A stretch of 64,000 bases of DNA, taken from Pseudomonas sp. S04 (lineage in GTDB: Bacteria; Pseudomonadota; Gammaproteobacteria; Pseudomonadales; Pseudomonadaceae). The translations under genes and the position numbers were made by a program. Shown piece by piece: positions 42,198-51,234 of this stretch; the stretch's first letter is position 1; every line of letters starts with the position of its first letter. Below the pieces are notes generated by a model. It made no database searches and was not told the origin of the DNA. It worked only from the letters and a program-made list of their open reading frames with translations. Location of the stretch: NCBI RefSeq assembly GCF_009834545.1, contig NZ_CP019427.1, positions 5,341,501 through 5,405,500 of the forward strand, given 5' to 3'.

Positions 42198-43520
42198 ATG
42201 CCCTTTAGTATTTCCCGTCGTTGGCACCTGCGCCAACTGATCGCTGCCACAAGCCTCGTTCTGCTTGTCGCCTGCGCGGAAAAACCAACCGCCGCCGACG
42301 CCCAACCGCTTCAGACCATTCCTGTCCCGACTGCCCCGGCCATTGTCCCGCCGGTGGTACCGACCGGCGACAATCTCGAGATCCAGCCGACCCAGACCTT
42401 CGAGCAATGGCAGGCCAACTTCCGCAAGGACGCGCTCGCCGCCGGTGTCAGCCCGAGCCTGTTCGACCGCGCCTTTGCCGGCGTCACCCCGGACATGAGC
42501 GTGATCCGCGCCGACCGCAGCCAGCCAGAGTTCTCCCGTCCGGTGTGGGAATACCTCGATGGCGCGCTGTCAGCCTTGCGCGTGCGCCGCGGCCAGGCGC
42601 TGCTGGAGCAATACGCCGAGACCCTGGGCGCGATCGAACAGCGCTACGGCGTCGATCGCCAGGTACTGGTTTCCGTCTGGGGTATGGAAAGCAACTTCGG
42701 CAGCTTCCAGGGCGACAAGTCGGTAATCCGCTCGCTCGCGACCCTGGCCTACGAAGGCCGGCGCCCGGGCTTTGCCCACGCGCAATTGCTGGCCGCGCTG
42801 CAGATTCTGCAACAAGGTGATATCGCCCCCGAGAAGATGCTCGGCTCCTGGGCCGGCGCCATGGGCCAGACCCAGTTCATCCCGACCACCTACAACACCC
42901 ACGCCGTGGACTTCGATGGCGACGGGCGCCGCGACATCTGGGGTAGCCCGGCCGATGCGCTGGCCTCCACCGCGCACTACCTGCAAAGCTCTGGCTGGCA
43001 GAAAGGCCAGCCGTGGGGTTTTGAAGTCGAGGTGCCGAGCAGCTTCAACTACTCGCTGGCTGACGGAGCGATTCGCAAGACCGTCGCCGAATGGACACAG
43101 CTGGGCGTCAAGTTGCCCAACGGCGCCAGCGTGCCAGCCGGTTCCGAGCAACTGTCCGCCGCCTTGCTGCTGCCGGCCGGTTACCGTGGCCCGGCGTTCC
43201 TGATCCTCGATAACTTCCGCGCAGTGCTCAAGTACAACAACTCGTCGTCCTACGCCCTGGCGGTCAACCTGTTGTCCCAGCGCTTCAGCGGTGGCGGCCG
43301 GATCAACGGCGAATGGCCCAAGGATGACCTGCCGCTGAGCCGTTCCGAGCGCATTGAATTGCAGAATCTACTGAGCACCCACAACTACGACGCCGGCAAC
43401 CCCGACGGCATCATCGGCGCCAATACCCGCAAGGCTATCCGCGCGGCACAACAGTCATTCGGCTGGCCGGCTGATGGCTACCCGACGCACAAACTGCTGG
43501 ACGCCTTGCGCAGCCGTTAA
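42198..43520 (+). CDS. Membrane-bound lytic murein transglycosylase B family (SltB3-like)
   Basis: A 440-residue lipoprotein; the lipobox 'LLVAC' gives Cys26. The MltB-type catalytic domain (about 65-355) has the catalytic Glu164 in 'SVWGMESNFGSFQG'. 'GSWAGAMGQTQFIPTTYNTHAVDFDGDGRRDIW' is the GAMGQxQFxPS-type motif with a DxDGDG calcium-like loop. A C-terminal PG_binding_1 domain (about 375-440) reads 'LQNLLSTHNYDAGNPDGIIGANTRKAIRAAQQ'. The position between holA and lipA and the C-terminal binding domain match what I recall of P. aeruginosa SltB3 (PA3992). It cleaves glycan strands with 1,6-anhydro products. Confidence 0.9.
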   Translation: MPFSISRRWHLRQLIAATSLVLLVACAEKPTAADAQPLQTIPVPTAPAIVPPVVPTGDNLEIQPTQTFEQWQANFRKDALAAGVSPSLFDRAFAGVTPDMSVIRADRSQPEFSRPVWEYLDGALSALRVRRGQALLEQYAETLGAIEQRYGVDRQVLVSVWGMESNFGSFQGDKSVIRSLATLAYEGRRPGFAHAQLLAALQILQQGDIAPEKMLGSWAGAMGQTQFIPTTYNTHAVDFDGDGRRDIWGSPADALASTAHYLQSSGWQKGQPWGFEVEVPSSFNYSLADGAIRKTVAEWTQLGVKLPNGASVPAGSEQLSAALLLPAGYRGPAFLILDNFRAVLKYNNSSSYALAVNLLSQRFSGGGRINGEWPKDDLPLSRSERIELQNLLSTHNYDAGNPDGIIGANTRKAIRAAQQSFGWPADGYPTHKLLDALRSR

Positions 43521-43572
43521 GAACCTCGCGAGCAAGCCGCAAGCGGGCCGGGCGGCGCTCCGCTTGCCAGGG

Positions 43573-43641
43573 ATAGCGGTGGGTCAGGCGCCAGCGATGC
43601 TGAATGTACCGACCCCATCGCGAGCAAGCTCGCTCCTACAA
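43573..43641. repeat. Diverged REPIN-like repeat
   Basis: GATAGCGGTGGGTCAGGCGC and GATGCTGAATGTACC align with the centre of the repeats at 14311 and 21913. The right half GCGAGCAAGCTCGCTCC is a clean REP; the left half is degenerate. It lies between the convergent sltB3-like and LD-carboxypeptidase genes. Confidence 0.6.
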
Positions 43642-44586
43642 CCTGACCACCACATCCTGTTCCAGCACCAGGCTCTTGCCCCCCGCATCCAGCGTCACCA
43701 GGGCGCCCATCGGCAAGCTCAGGTTCGGGTCGCAATGGCCGCTGCGCCAGCCGGCCAGTACCGGAATCGCGAACGGCGCGAAAGTCTGCTTGACCAGGCG
43801 TGCCAGGGCATCGCTTTCAACTCCCGCCACATCCCCCACCAGCACCCCGCGCAAGCGGCTGAGTTTGCCGGCCAGGCGCAAGTGCGTCAGCAACCGATCG
43901 ATGCGATACAGCGGCTCGTTGATGTCTTCGATGAACAGAATGATCCCGTCGGCGTCTATTTCGAACGGCGTGCCCATGGTGGCGGCGATCATCGACAGGT
44001 TACCGCCCAACAGTCGCCCCTGGGCGATGCCTGGCTCGATGGTCGTCAATGGGTAGGCCACCGGGTGCGCCAGCCGACTGCCGGCCGTCAGTTGACCTCG
44101 GAGCAGGCTGAACAACGACGCCTCGGTCGGCGCTTGTTTGCCCCCCAGCAGGTCGGCATTGAGCATTGGCCCGTGAAAGGTGACGAACCCCGCATAGCGA
44201 CTGATCGCCAGGTGCAAGGCGGTGATGTCGCTGTAGCCGACAAACGGCTTGGCATGCCGGCGCAGCAGCTCGTAGTCGATCCGGTCCAGCAGGCGCGGGC
44301 TGCCATAACCGCCGCGCAGGCACAGGATCGCGTCGATGGCCGGGTCACTGAACGCCTGGTGCAGGTCATTGAGGCGCACCTCATCGCTGCCCGCCAGGTA
44401 ACCGTCCTTCTCCAGGACCCCGGGGTAGATCTTCAGCGAGTAGCCGCGCGTGCGCATCCAGAGCAGCGCCTGTTCGGTATCCAGGGCCGCCGGACCTGCG
44501 GGCGCAATCACTGCGATGCGGCCCGCAGCGGGTAACGCCGGTACGGCGGTATGTGGCGCAACAATGGCAGTAGAGCGAGTGGTCAT
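43636..44586 (-). CDS. ldcA: Muramoyltetrapeptide LD-carboxypeptidase (S66 family)
   Basis: A 316-residue cytosolic serine peptidase that removes the terminal D-Ala from recycled murein tetrapeptide. The nucleophile Ser is in 'KPFVGYSDITALHLA'. 'ILCLRGGYGSPRLLDRIDYELL' is the conserved N-terminal-domain motif. The remaining Glu and His are in 'LFIEDINEPLYRIDRLL' and 'AGWRSGHCDPNLSLPMGA'. The pathway feeds peptide back to Mpl and MurF. Being next to a lytic transglycosylase fits peptidoglycan recycling. Its 3' end overlaps the REP at 43.6 kb by a few bases. Confidence 0.9.
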   Translation of the reverse strand: MTTRSTAIVAPHTAVPALPAAGRIAVIAPAGPAALDTEQALLWMRTRGYSLKIYPGVLEKDGYLAGSDEVRLNDLHQAFSDPAIDAILCLRGGYGSPRLLDRIDYELLRRHAKPFVGYSDITALHLAISRYAGFVTFHGPMLNADLLGGKQAPTEASLFSLLRGQLTAGSRLAHPVAYPLTTIEPGIAQGRLLGGNLSMIAATMGTPFEIDADGIILFIEDINEPLYRIDRLLTHLRLAGKLSRLRGVLVGDVAGVESDALARLVKQTFAPFAIPVLAGWRSGHCDPNLSLPMGALVTLDAGGKSLVLEQDVVVRL

Positions 44587-44612
44587 CCGTGATTCCTTCC
44601 TATGACCCGATT

Positions 44613-44647
44613 AAAAAAAAGCCCGCAAAGCGCTAAACCTTGCGGGC
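44613..44647 (-). terminator. Intrinsic terminator after lipA
   Basis: On the minus strand GCCCGCAA (with flanking G) pairs across an 11-base loop with TTGCGGGC, followed by eight Ts. It lies 22 bases after the lipA stop and ends the ybeD-lipB-lipA transcript. Confidence 0.85.
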
Positions 44648-44668
44648 CCTTGGTCTTTCACCCAGCGA

Positions 44669-45691
44669 TCAGGACGACATCAGCTCGGCCTTGACCAGCT
44701 TGGCCTGCTCGTCCGCGTGGTACGAGGAACGCACCAGCGGGCCGGAAGCGACGTTCTTGAAGCCCATCTTGTAACCTTCCTCGGCGAACCAGGCGAAGGT
44801 GTCCGGGTGCACAAAACGCTGCACCGGCAAGTGGCTGCGCGACGGCTGCAGGTATTGGCCCAGGGTCAGCATGTCGATGTCGTGTTCGCGCATGCGCTTC
44901 ATGACTTCGATGACTTCTTCGTCGGTTTCGCCCAGGCCCAGCATCAAGCCGGACTTGGTCGGAATGTGCGGCATCATCTGCTTGAATTTCTGCAGCAGGG
45001 TCAACGACCACTGGTAGTCCGAACCCGGACGCGCGGCCTTGTACAGGCGCGGCACGGTTTCCAGGTTGTGGTTGAACACATCTGGCGGCTCGGCGGCAGT
45101 GATGGCCAGCGCCACGTCCATGCGCCCACGGTAGTCGGGGACCAGGGTTTCGAGCTGCACGTTCGGCGACAGCTTGCGGATCTCGCGGATGCAGTCGGCA
45201 AAGTGCTGGGCACCGCCGTCGCGCAAGTCGTCGCGGTCGACCGAGGTGATCACCACGTACTTGAGTTTCAGGTCGGCGATGGCGATGGCCAGGCTTTCCG
45301 GCTCATTGACGTCCAGTGGTTTCGGACGGCCGTGACCGACGTCGCAGAACGGGCAACGACGGGTGCAGATGTCGCCCATGATCATGAAGGTCGCGGTACC
45401 GCCCGAGAAGCACTCGCCCAGGTTCGGGCAGGAGGCCTCTTCACAGACACTGTGCAGCTTGTGTTTGCGCAGCAGGGCCTTGATGCGGTCGACTTCCGGG
45501 GAAACCGGGATACGCACGCGAATCCAGTCTGGCTTCTTGGGCAGTTCGGTGGTCGGAATGATCTTTACCGGGATGCGTGCAACCTTCTCGGCGCCGCGCA
45601 GCTTAACGCCGGCTTCAACCTTGGCACGCGGGGCCGGACGCTCGGTGACATCCAGCGTCGGGATCATGGTTTGCACTGCATCAGTAGTCAT
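44669..45691 (-). CDS. lipA: Lipoyl synthase
   Basis: A 340-residue radical-SAM enzyme that inserts two sulfurs into octanoyl groups on lipoyl domains. The auxiliary cluster is bound by Cys83, Cys88 and Cys94 in '[15 protein letters not shown]'. The radical-SAM cluster is bound by C109-x3-C113-x2-C116 in '[15 protein letters not shown]'. The C-terminal '[16 protein letters not shown]' carries the RSSYH motif that binds the auxiliary cluster. It follows lipB with a one-base gap, as expected for sequential steps of lipoate synthesis. Confidence 0.97.
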   Translation of the reverse strand: MTTDAVQTMIPTLDVTERPAPRAKVEAGVKLRGAEKVARIPVKIIPTTELPKKPDWIRVRIPVSPEVDRIKALLRKHKLHSVCEEASCPNLGECFSGGTATFMIMGDICTRRCPFCDVGHGRPKPLDVNEPESLAIAIADLKLKYVVITSVDRDDLRDGGAQHFADCIREIRKLSPNVQLETLVPDYRGRMDVALAITAAEPPDVFNHNLETVPRLYKAARPGSDYQWSLTLLQKFKQMMPHIPTKSGLMLGLGETDEEVIEVMKRMREHDIDMLTLGQYLQPSRSHLPVQRFVHPDTFAWFAEEGYKMGFKNVASGPLVRSSYHADEQAKLVKAELMSS

Positions 45692-45692
45692 A

Positions 45693-46343
45693 TCAGTCGA
45701 TTCCGCCCGTTAGGGTCGTCTGCTCAGCATAGTCGAGGTGTTTGACGAGCTGCGCGCGCAGCCGGGCACTTACCTCGGCAAATTCTATCGGCCCTGTATG
45801 GTCACGCAGCTGAGTCATTGCCAGCCCGGCGTAGCCACAGGGGTTAATCCGTCGGAACGGCTCAAGGTCCATATCCACGTTCAGGGCCAGGCCATGAAAG
45901 GAACAACCGTGGCGGATCCGCAGTCCCAGCGAGGCGATCTTTGCACCGTTGACGTAAACCCCTGGTGCATCCGGCTTGGCCACGGCGCTAACACCATAGC
46001 TGGCCAGCAACTCGATCAGGCAGCGTTCCATCCGGCTGACCAGGTCCCGCACGCCAAACCCCAGCTTGCGCACATCCAGCAGCAGGTACGCGACCAACTG
46101 CCCCGGGCCGTGATAGGTCACCTGGCCGCCGCGGTCGACCTGCACTACCGGGATTTCCCCCGGCAGCAGCAGGTGTTCGGCCTTGCCGGCCTGGCCCTGG
46201 GTGAACACCGGCGGATGCTCGACCAGCCAGATCTCGTCGGCACGCTCGCTGCCACGCTCGTTGGTGAAACGCTGCATGGCCTGCCAGACCGGCTCGTAAG
46301 CCAGCTGGCCGAGCTCGCGAAAGCCCAGCGGTGCGGTCATCAC
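45693..46343 (-). CDS. lipB: Octanoyl-[ACP]:protein N-octanoyltransferase
   Basis: A 216-residue transferase that moves octanoate from acyl carrier protein to lipoyl domains. Visible motifs are '[26 protein letters not shown]', '[24 protein letters not shown]', '[28 protein letters not shown]' with the catalytic Lys, and '[15 protein letters not shown]' with the catalytic Cys. The ATG at 46343 overlaps the TGA of the upstream DUF493 gene. Confidence 0.95.
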   Translation of the reverse strand: MMTAPLGFRELGQLAYEPVWQAMQRFTNERGSERADEIWLVEHPPVFTQGQAGKAEHLLLPGEIPVVQVDRGGQVTYHGPGQLVAYLLLDVRKLGFGVRDLVSRMERCLIELLASYGVSAVAKPDAPGVYVNGAKIASLGLRIRHGCSFHGLALNVDMDLEPFRRINPCGYAGLAMTQLRDHTGPIEFAEVSARLRAQLVKHLDYAEQTTLTGGID

Positions 46344-46615
46344 AGCACCATGTGCACGAAACCGGTAGCCCGCAGCTCGCTATTGATGTCGTAGAGCTGT
46401 TCCTGACCGGTAGCAATGATGTGCAACTGGATGGTCGTGTACTTGCCATTGGTACTCTGGCGCTCGGCCAGGGTCTTGTGGTCTACGGTGGCGTGCTTCT
46501 CCAGGATCGCAATGATCTTGTCCTTGAAGCCCACTCCGGTATCGCCGATCACCTTAATCGGGTAATCCGCGCAAGGGAATTCGATCTTTGGCGCCTTTAC
46601 TTCTGTATCTGTCAT
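46340..46615 (-). CDS. ybeD: YbeD/DUF493 family protein
   Basis: A 91-residue ACT-like protein of the UPF0250 family: '[32 protein letters not shown]' and '[37 protein letters not shown]'. It lies between dacC and lipB as in E. coli (dacA-ybeD-lipB) and is translationally coupled to lipB by a 4-base overlap. It is thought to be a regulatory or allosteric fold, but no clear role is known. Confidence 0.93.
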   Translation of the reverse strand: MTDTEVKAPKIEFPCADYPIKVIGDTGVGFKDKIIAILEKHATVDHKTLAERQSTNGKYTTIQLHIIATGQEQLYDINSELRATGFVHMVL

Positions 46616-46647
46616 GGCGTAACGGCCTCGTAAGCCGTGGCAACGGA

Positions 46648-46680
46648 CATGGCCCCGCTCCAGGTCGGAACGGGGCCATG
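46648..46680. terminator. Hairpin between dacC and ybeD
   Basis: CATGGCCCCG and CGGGGCCATG are perfect 10-base arms with a 13-base loop. There is no T-run on the minus strand, so it is more likely an attenuator, a processing site or mRNA protection between dacC and ybeD than a full terminator. Confidence 0.5.
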
Positions 46681-46695
46681 CAGGTCCACACTAAA

Positions 46696-47853
46696 TCAGT
46701 TGAACAAGCCGAAGAAGAATAGACGGATGCTATCCCACATGCGGCGCAAGATACCACCCTCCTCGACGGCGTCCAGCGCGATCAGGTCGGCGCTGTGCAC
46801 CACCTTGTCGTCCAGCTTGACTTCGACTTTACCGATCACGTCGCCCTTGGCGATTGGCGCGATCAGTTGTGGGTTCATGGTCATGCTGGCAGCGAGCTTC
46901 TTCAGCTGGCCTTTGGGCAGAGTCATGGTCAGGTCTTGGGCCAGGCCAGCCTTGACCTGGTTGGTGGTGCCCTTCCAGACAGGAGCCTGGGCCAGCTCGG
47001 CGCCTTTTTGGTAGAACGTCTGGGTTTCGAAGAAGCGGAAGCCGTAGGTCAGCAGCTTCTGGGTTTCGGCTGCACGCGCGGTGTCGCTGTTGGTGCCGAA
47101 CACCACGGAGACCAGGCGCATGCCATCACGTACCGCCGAGGACACCAGGCAGTAGCCGGCTTCGTCGGTGTGACCGGTCTTCAGACCGTCGACGGTCTTG
47201 TCGCGCCACAGCAGCAGGTTGCGGTTAGGTTGCTTGATGCCGTTCCAGAAGAACTCTTTCTGCGAGTAGATCGCGTAGTGAGCCGGGTCTTCGTGGATGA
47301 TCGCGCGCGCCAGGATGGCCATGTCATGAGCCGACGAGTAGTGCTCTGGGTTTGGCAGGCCGGTCGGGTTCATGAAGTGGCTGTTGGTCATGCCCAGGTC
47401 AGCGGCAGTCTTGTTCATCATGTCGGCAAACGCGTCTTCGCTGCCGGCGATGTGCTCGGCGAGCGCAACACTGGCGTCGTTGCCCGACTGGATGATGATG
47501 CCGTGCAGCAGGTCGCTGACCGACACCTGCGAACCGACCTTGATGAACATCCGCGAACCGCCGGTACGCCAGGCGTTTTCGCTGACGGTTACCGGATCGT
47601 TTTCACCGATCTGGCCACGACGGATTTCCAAGGTCGCGATGTACGCGGTCATCAGCTTGGTCAGGCTGGCCGGCGGCAGACGTTGGTCACCGTTGTTCTC
47701 GACCAGCACGTTGCCGCTGCTGGCGTCCATGAGCACGTAGGCCTTGGCGGCCAGTTGTGGTGACGACGGCATCATCTCGGCCGCGAAAGCGGACGGCGAG
47801 AGGAGCAGCGGGACTAGCAGGCACAGGCGTTTGGCAAAGGTGGTGATGTTCAT
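46696..47853 (-). CDS. dacC: D-alanyl-D-alanine carboxypeptidase (PBP5/6 type)
   Basis: A 385-residue DD-carboxypeptidase that trims pentapeptides and tunes cross-linking. The signal peptide is cleaved near residue 25 ('SPSAFAAEM'). The SxxK motif is Ser63-Leu-Thr-Lys66, SGN starts at Ser123, and KTG is at Lys225-Thr-Gly. A C-terminal PBP5-type domain and a final amphipathic helix 'RRMWDSIRLFFFGLFN' anchor it to the inner membrane. It lies after rlpA on the same strand, 194 bases away, in the cell-elongation cluster. Confidence 0.95.
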   Translation of the reverse strand: MNITTFAKRLCLLVPLLLSPSAFAAEMMPSSPQLAAKAYVLMDASSGNVLVENNGDQRLPPASLTKLMTAYIATLEIRRGQIGENDPVTVSENAWRTGGSRMFIKVGSQVSVSDLLHGIIIQSGNDASVALAEHIAGSEDAFADMMNKTAADLGMTNSHFMNPTGLPNPEHYSSAHDMAILARAIIHEDPAHYAIYSQKEFFWNGIKQPNRNLLLWRDKTVDGLKTGHTDEAGYCLVSSAVRDGMRLVSVVFGTNSDTARAAETQKLLTYGFRFFETQTFYQKGAELAQAPVWKGTTNQVKAGLAQDLTMTLPKGQLKKLAASMTMNPQLIAPIAKGDVIGKVEVKLDDKVVHSADLIALDAVEEGGILRRMWDSIRLFFFGLFN

Positions 47854-48047
47854 CCGTCTCTCGAAATCGCTAATGGAAACTGCCCTCGCGGGCAAAACTA
47901 ATCTGACAACCTTCCCGGCACGGGCCTTGGGGTTGTCGCGTGTTCAGTTGTTCACTCACTAACCCTTGCCGGGCTTTTGTTGTACTACGAGCCAACAACT
48001 CAGGTTCACCCCCCAATACCGCAAGCGAACCTTGAATCAGGTGTTAC

Positions 48048-49061
48048 TTACTCGGCCGTGACCAGGCTCGGCGAACCGAGATTGGCCAGGCGCACGCTGT
48101 TTTGCACTTGCGTAATCTCACCCGGCGAACCGATAGGCCCCAGGCGAACCCGGTGCAGGGTCTGCTGATTGCGCACGATAGAGCTGATGAACACCGGAGC
48201 GCTCACCATCCCGCTGAGCTTCGATCTCAGGAGCTCTGCAGCGTCCGGGTTGGCGAACGCGCCCACCTGCAGATACTGGCCAGAGGCTGGTACAGAAGCG
48301 TTTTTTTTAGCGTTGATCTGCATCGGCACGACCGCTGCCGCGTGCTGCTGTGGCGGCGGGGTCCATTGCTCGACCTTGCCGGTCGATGCGGTGATCACCG
48401 GCCCGCTGTTTTGCGCGACCTGTGGCTCATTGAGCATCAACGGTGCTGGCCGGCCCTTGGCCGCCCACCACTCTTGCGGGTCGATGCCTTCGACCTTGAC
48501 CCGCGCGGTACCGGTTTCGGCATAACCGAGTTTCTTCGCGGCGGCGTAGGACAGGTCGATGATGCGGTCGGAATAGAACGGCCCACGGTCGTTGACCCGC
48601 AGCACCACCGTGCGCTTGTTGTCCAGGTTGGTCACGCGAACGTAGGCAGGCAACGGCAGGGTCTTATGCGCGGCACTCATGCCGTACAGGTCATAGACCT
48701 CGCCATTGGCGGTGTTCTGGCCATGGAACTTGGTGCCGTACCAGGACGCCGTCCCTGTCTCGACATAACGCTTGGACTCGGGCATCGGGTAGTAAGTCTT
48801 GCCCAGCACTGTGTAGGGGTTGGCCTTGTAGGACCCGGTGTGCAGGGTTGGCGTGGCGTCGGGAATGCGCGACACATCGACATCCCACCACGGCGCGCCG
48901 TCCTTGTGAGCCCGGTTGATGTCCAGTCCCGGCGTGGCGCGGACAGCGGGCGGGGCTTTCTGCGGTTGCGGCGCACGGCTGGTCGAACAACTGACCATGA
49001 GCATCGACAACGCGGTGAAGGCCACCAGCTTCAGGGGTTTGCGGATTGGCAATGCCGGCAT
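48048..49061 (-). CDS. rlpA: Septal ring lytic transglycosylase RlpA
   Basis: A 337-residue outer-membrane lipoprotein (lipobox 'LMVSC', Cys25). The double-psi beta-barrel domain is at about 95-190: 'ETGTASWYGTKFHGQNTANGEVYDLYGMSAAHKTLPLPAYVRVTNLDNKRTVVLRVNDRGPF', with the catalytic Glu-Asp type residues. A C-terminal SPOR domain (about 258-335, 'YLQVGAFANPDAAELLRSKL') binds denuded glycan at the septum. P. aeruginosa RlpA cleaves naked glycan strands. The start codon shares a base with the mltB stop, so the two are coupled. Confidence 0.95.
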   Translation of the reverse strand: MPALPIRKPLKLVAFTALSMLMVSCSTSRAPQPQKAPPAVRATPGLDINRAHKDGAPWWDVDVSRIPDATPTLHTGSYKANPYTVLGKTYYPMPESKRYVETGTASWYGTKFHGQNTANGEVYDLYGMSAAHKTLPLPAYVRVTNLDNKRTVVLRVNDRGPFYSDRIIDLSYAAAKKLGYAETGTARVKVEGIDPQEWWAAKGRPAPLMLNEPQVAQNSGPVITASTGKVEQWTPPPQQHAAAVVPMQINAKKNASVPASGQYLQVGAFANPDAAELLRSKLSGMVSAPVFISSIVRNQQTLHRVRLGPIGSPGEITQVQNSVRLANLGSPSLVTAE

Positions 49062-50071
49062 TACTTGACGCCCCGTGCTTGGACCAGCTGTTCAGACAAC
49101 TGATGTACGGCCATGGCGTACATCACGCTGCGGTTATAACGCGTGATCGCGTAAAAATTCTTCAGGCCCATCCAGTATTCAGGGCCATTGTCGCCTTCCA
49201 GACGAAACGCGGTGACCGGCATATCGTCGCGCAGCGCATCATGACTCGACCAGCCCAGCGCTCGCAACTCCCCGACGGTTTTCGTCGGTTCGATCCCGGT
49301 GGTCAGGCCCTGGTCGACCTGATCGCCCCGCACTTCGGCGAGACTGACCACCGGCTGCCCGGCTTCCCAGCCGTGACGCTTGAAATAGCTGGCGACGCTG
49401 CCGATGGCATCGTCGGCGTTGGTCCAGATATTGATGTGGCCGTCGCCGTCGAAATCCACCGCATAAGCCCGAAAGCTGCTTGGCATGAATTGCGGCAAGC
49501 CCATGGCGCCGGCGTATGAGCCTTTGAGCGTCAGTGGATCGACCTGCTCTTCGCGCGCCAGCAACAAGAACTCACGCAACTCCTTGCGGAAGAATTCGGC
49601 ACGTGGAGGGTAGTCGAAACCCAAGGTCGACAAGGCATCGATTACCCGATAGTTGCCGGTATTGCGGCCAAAGAAGGTTTCGACCCCAATGATCGAGACA
49701 ATCACCTGGGCCGGCACGCCGTATTCCTGCTCGGCACGGGCCAGCACTGCCTCATGCTGACGCCAGAAGTCCACGCCGCGGGCAATTCGTGCATCGGTGA
49801 GGAACATCGGGCGATATTCCTTCCATTGCTTGACCCGCTCGGCAGGCCGCGAGATGGCATCGAGAATCGCCTGCTTGCGCTGGGCTTCACGGAACACGCC
49901 CATCAGCTGTTCGCCGGCAAAACCATAGTCGCGGGTCATCTCACCGACAAATTCGGCCACTTGGGGCGAGCCTTCATATTCGCCGGCCAACGCCATGGGC
50001 GCCGTGCCAAGGATGCTTACCAGGCCGACCCACGGAGCGTATCGAGTCGCCCAGCCACGCATTACTTGCAT
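49061..50071 (-). CDS. mltB: Lytic murein transglycosylase B (SltB1 type)
   Basis: A 336-residue enzyme that starts at ATG 50071 after GGTGAAGAG. The signal peptide ends 'APMALAGE' without a lipobox Cys, so it is soluble in the periplasm, unlike MltB of E. coli and unlike the SltB3-like paralogue at 42.2 kb. The catalytic Glu131 is in 'SIIGVETFFGRNTG'. 'GSYAGAMGLPQFMPSSFRAYAVDFDGDGHINIW' is the family motif. There is no peptidoglycan-binding domain. It sits between rodA and rlpA, within the elongation cluster. Confidence 0.93.
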   Translation of the reverse strand: MQVMRGWATRYAPWVGLVSILGTAPMALAGEYEGSPQVAEFVGEMTRDYGFAGEQLMGVFREAQRKQAILDAISRPAERVKQWKEYRPMFLTDARIARGVDFWRQHEAVLARAEQEYGVPAQVIVSIIGVETFFGRNTGNYRVIDALSTLGFDYPPRAEFFRKELREFLLLAREEQVDPLTLKGSYAGAMGLPQFMPSSFRAYAVDFDGDGHINIWTNADDAIGSVASYFKRHGWEAGQPVVSLAEVRGDQVDQGLTTGIEPTKTVGELRALGWSSHDALRDDMPVTAFRLEGDNGPEYWMGLKNFYAITRYNRSVMYAMAVHQLSEQLVQARGVK

Positions 50072-50088
50072 TGAACTCTTCACCTTAT

Positions 50089-51234
50089 TCAAACCTGCGC
50101 GATCCACTTACGATGGGTATGGATCGACATCAAAACCCCAAACGCTGACAGCAGCGTCACCAGCGAAGTTCCGCCGTAGCTAATGAACGGCAACGGCACC
50201 CCCACCACCGGCAACAGGCCACTGACCATACCGATGTTGACGAAAACGTAAACAAAAAACGTCATGGTCAGCGCGCCAGCCAGCAATTTGCCAAACAGTG
50301 TCTGGGCCTGGGCGGTAATCACCAGGCCGCGGCCAATCAGTAGCAGATAGATCAGCAACAGGGCGCAAATGCCCACCAGGCCGAACTCTTCGCCCATCAC
50401 CGCGATGATGAAGTCGGTGTGGCTTTCCGGCAGGAAGTCCAGGTGCGACTGGGTGCCCAGCAGCCAACCCTTGCCAAATACTCCGCCGGAGCCGATGGCG
50501 GCCTTGGACTGGATGATGTTCCAGCCAGTGCCCAGCGGATCGCTCTCCGGGTCGAGGAAGGTCAGCACGCGCTGCTTCTGGTAGTCGTGCATGACAAAGA
50601 ACCACATGGCGATCGCCACCGGGACCGTGGCCGCCAGCACGCTGATGATCCAGCGCCAGCGCAGGCCCCCCATGAACAGCACGAAGGCGCCACCGGCAAG
50701 GATCAGCAGCGAGGTACCAAGGTCCGGCTGGCGCACGATCAGGATGAACGGGATGCCGATCAGGATCAGGCTGACCCCGACGTGCTTGAGCTGCGGCGGC
50801 AGTGTGCGCTTGGCCAGGTACCAGGCGATGGTCGCCGGCATGATGATCTTCATGAACTCCGAGGGCTGGAAGCGAATCACCCCGGGAATGTTGATCCAGC
50901 GCGTCGCCCCCATGGCGTTGTGGCCCATGATGTCGACCACGATCAGCAGCACCACGCCGAGCACATAGCCCAGCGGTACCCAGCGCGCCATGAAGCGTGG
51001 CTCGAACTGGGCGATGATGACCATCGACACCAGGCCGATGCCGAACGAGGTCGCCTGCTTGGCCAGCAGGTCCCAGCTCTTGCCGCTGGCCGAATACAGC
51101 ACGAACAGGCTGCCGGCCGCGAGGATCAGCAGCAGGATCAGCAGCGGACCGTCGATGTGCATGCGTTGCAACAGCGTCGCGCGGCGACGCATCACATCCT
51201 CGCTGGAGAGAATGCGATCAAAATTACTCTTCAC
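50089..51234 (-). CDS. rodA: Peptidoglycan glycosyltransferase RodA
   Basis: A 381-residue SEDS-family polymerase with about ten helices. It polymerises glycan strands during lateral growth together with PBP2. Conserved features are 'GATRWINIPGVIRFQPSEFMKIIMPATIAWYL', the catalytic Asp region 'LPESHTDFIIAVMGEEFGLVG', and 'LPVVGVPLPFISYGGTSLVTLL' near the end. The start at 51234 overlaps the mrdA stop by 11 bases; a later in-frame ATG at 51192 is possible. The next gene, mltB, starts 17 bases downstream. Confidence 0.96.
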   Translation of the reverse strand: MKSNFDRILSSEDVMRRRATLLQRMHIDGPLLILLLILAAGSLFVLYSASGKSWDLLAKQATSFGIGLVSMVIIAQFEPRFMARWVPLGYVLGVVLLIVVDIMGHNAMGATRWINIPGVIRFQPSEFMKIIMPATIAWYLAKRTLPPQLKHVGVSLILIGIPFILIVRQPDLGTSLLILAGGAFVLFMGGLRWRWIISVLAATVPVAIAMWFFVMHDYQKQRVLTFLDPESDPLGTGWNIIQSKAAIGSGGVFGKGWLLGTQSHLDFLPESHTDFIIAVMGEEFGLVGICALLLIYLLLIGRGLVITAQAQTLFGKLLAGALTMTFFVYVFVNIGMVSGLLPVVGVPLPFISYGGTSLVTLLSAFGVLMSIHTHRKWIAQV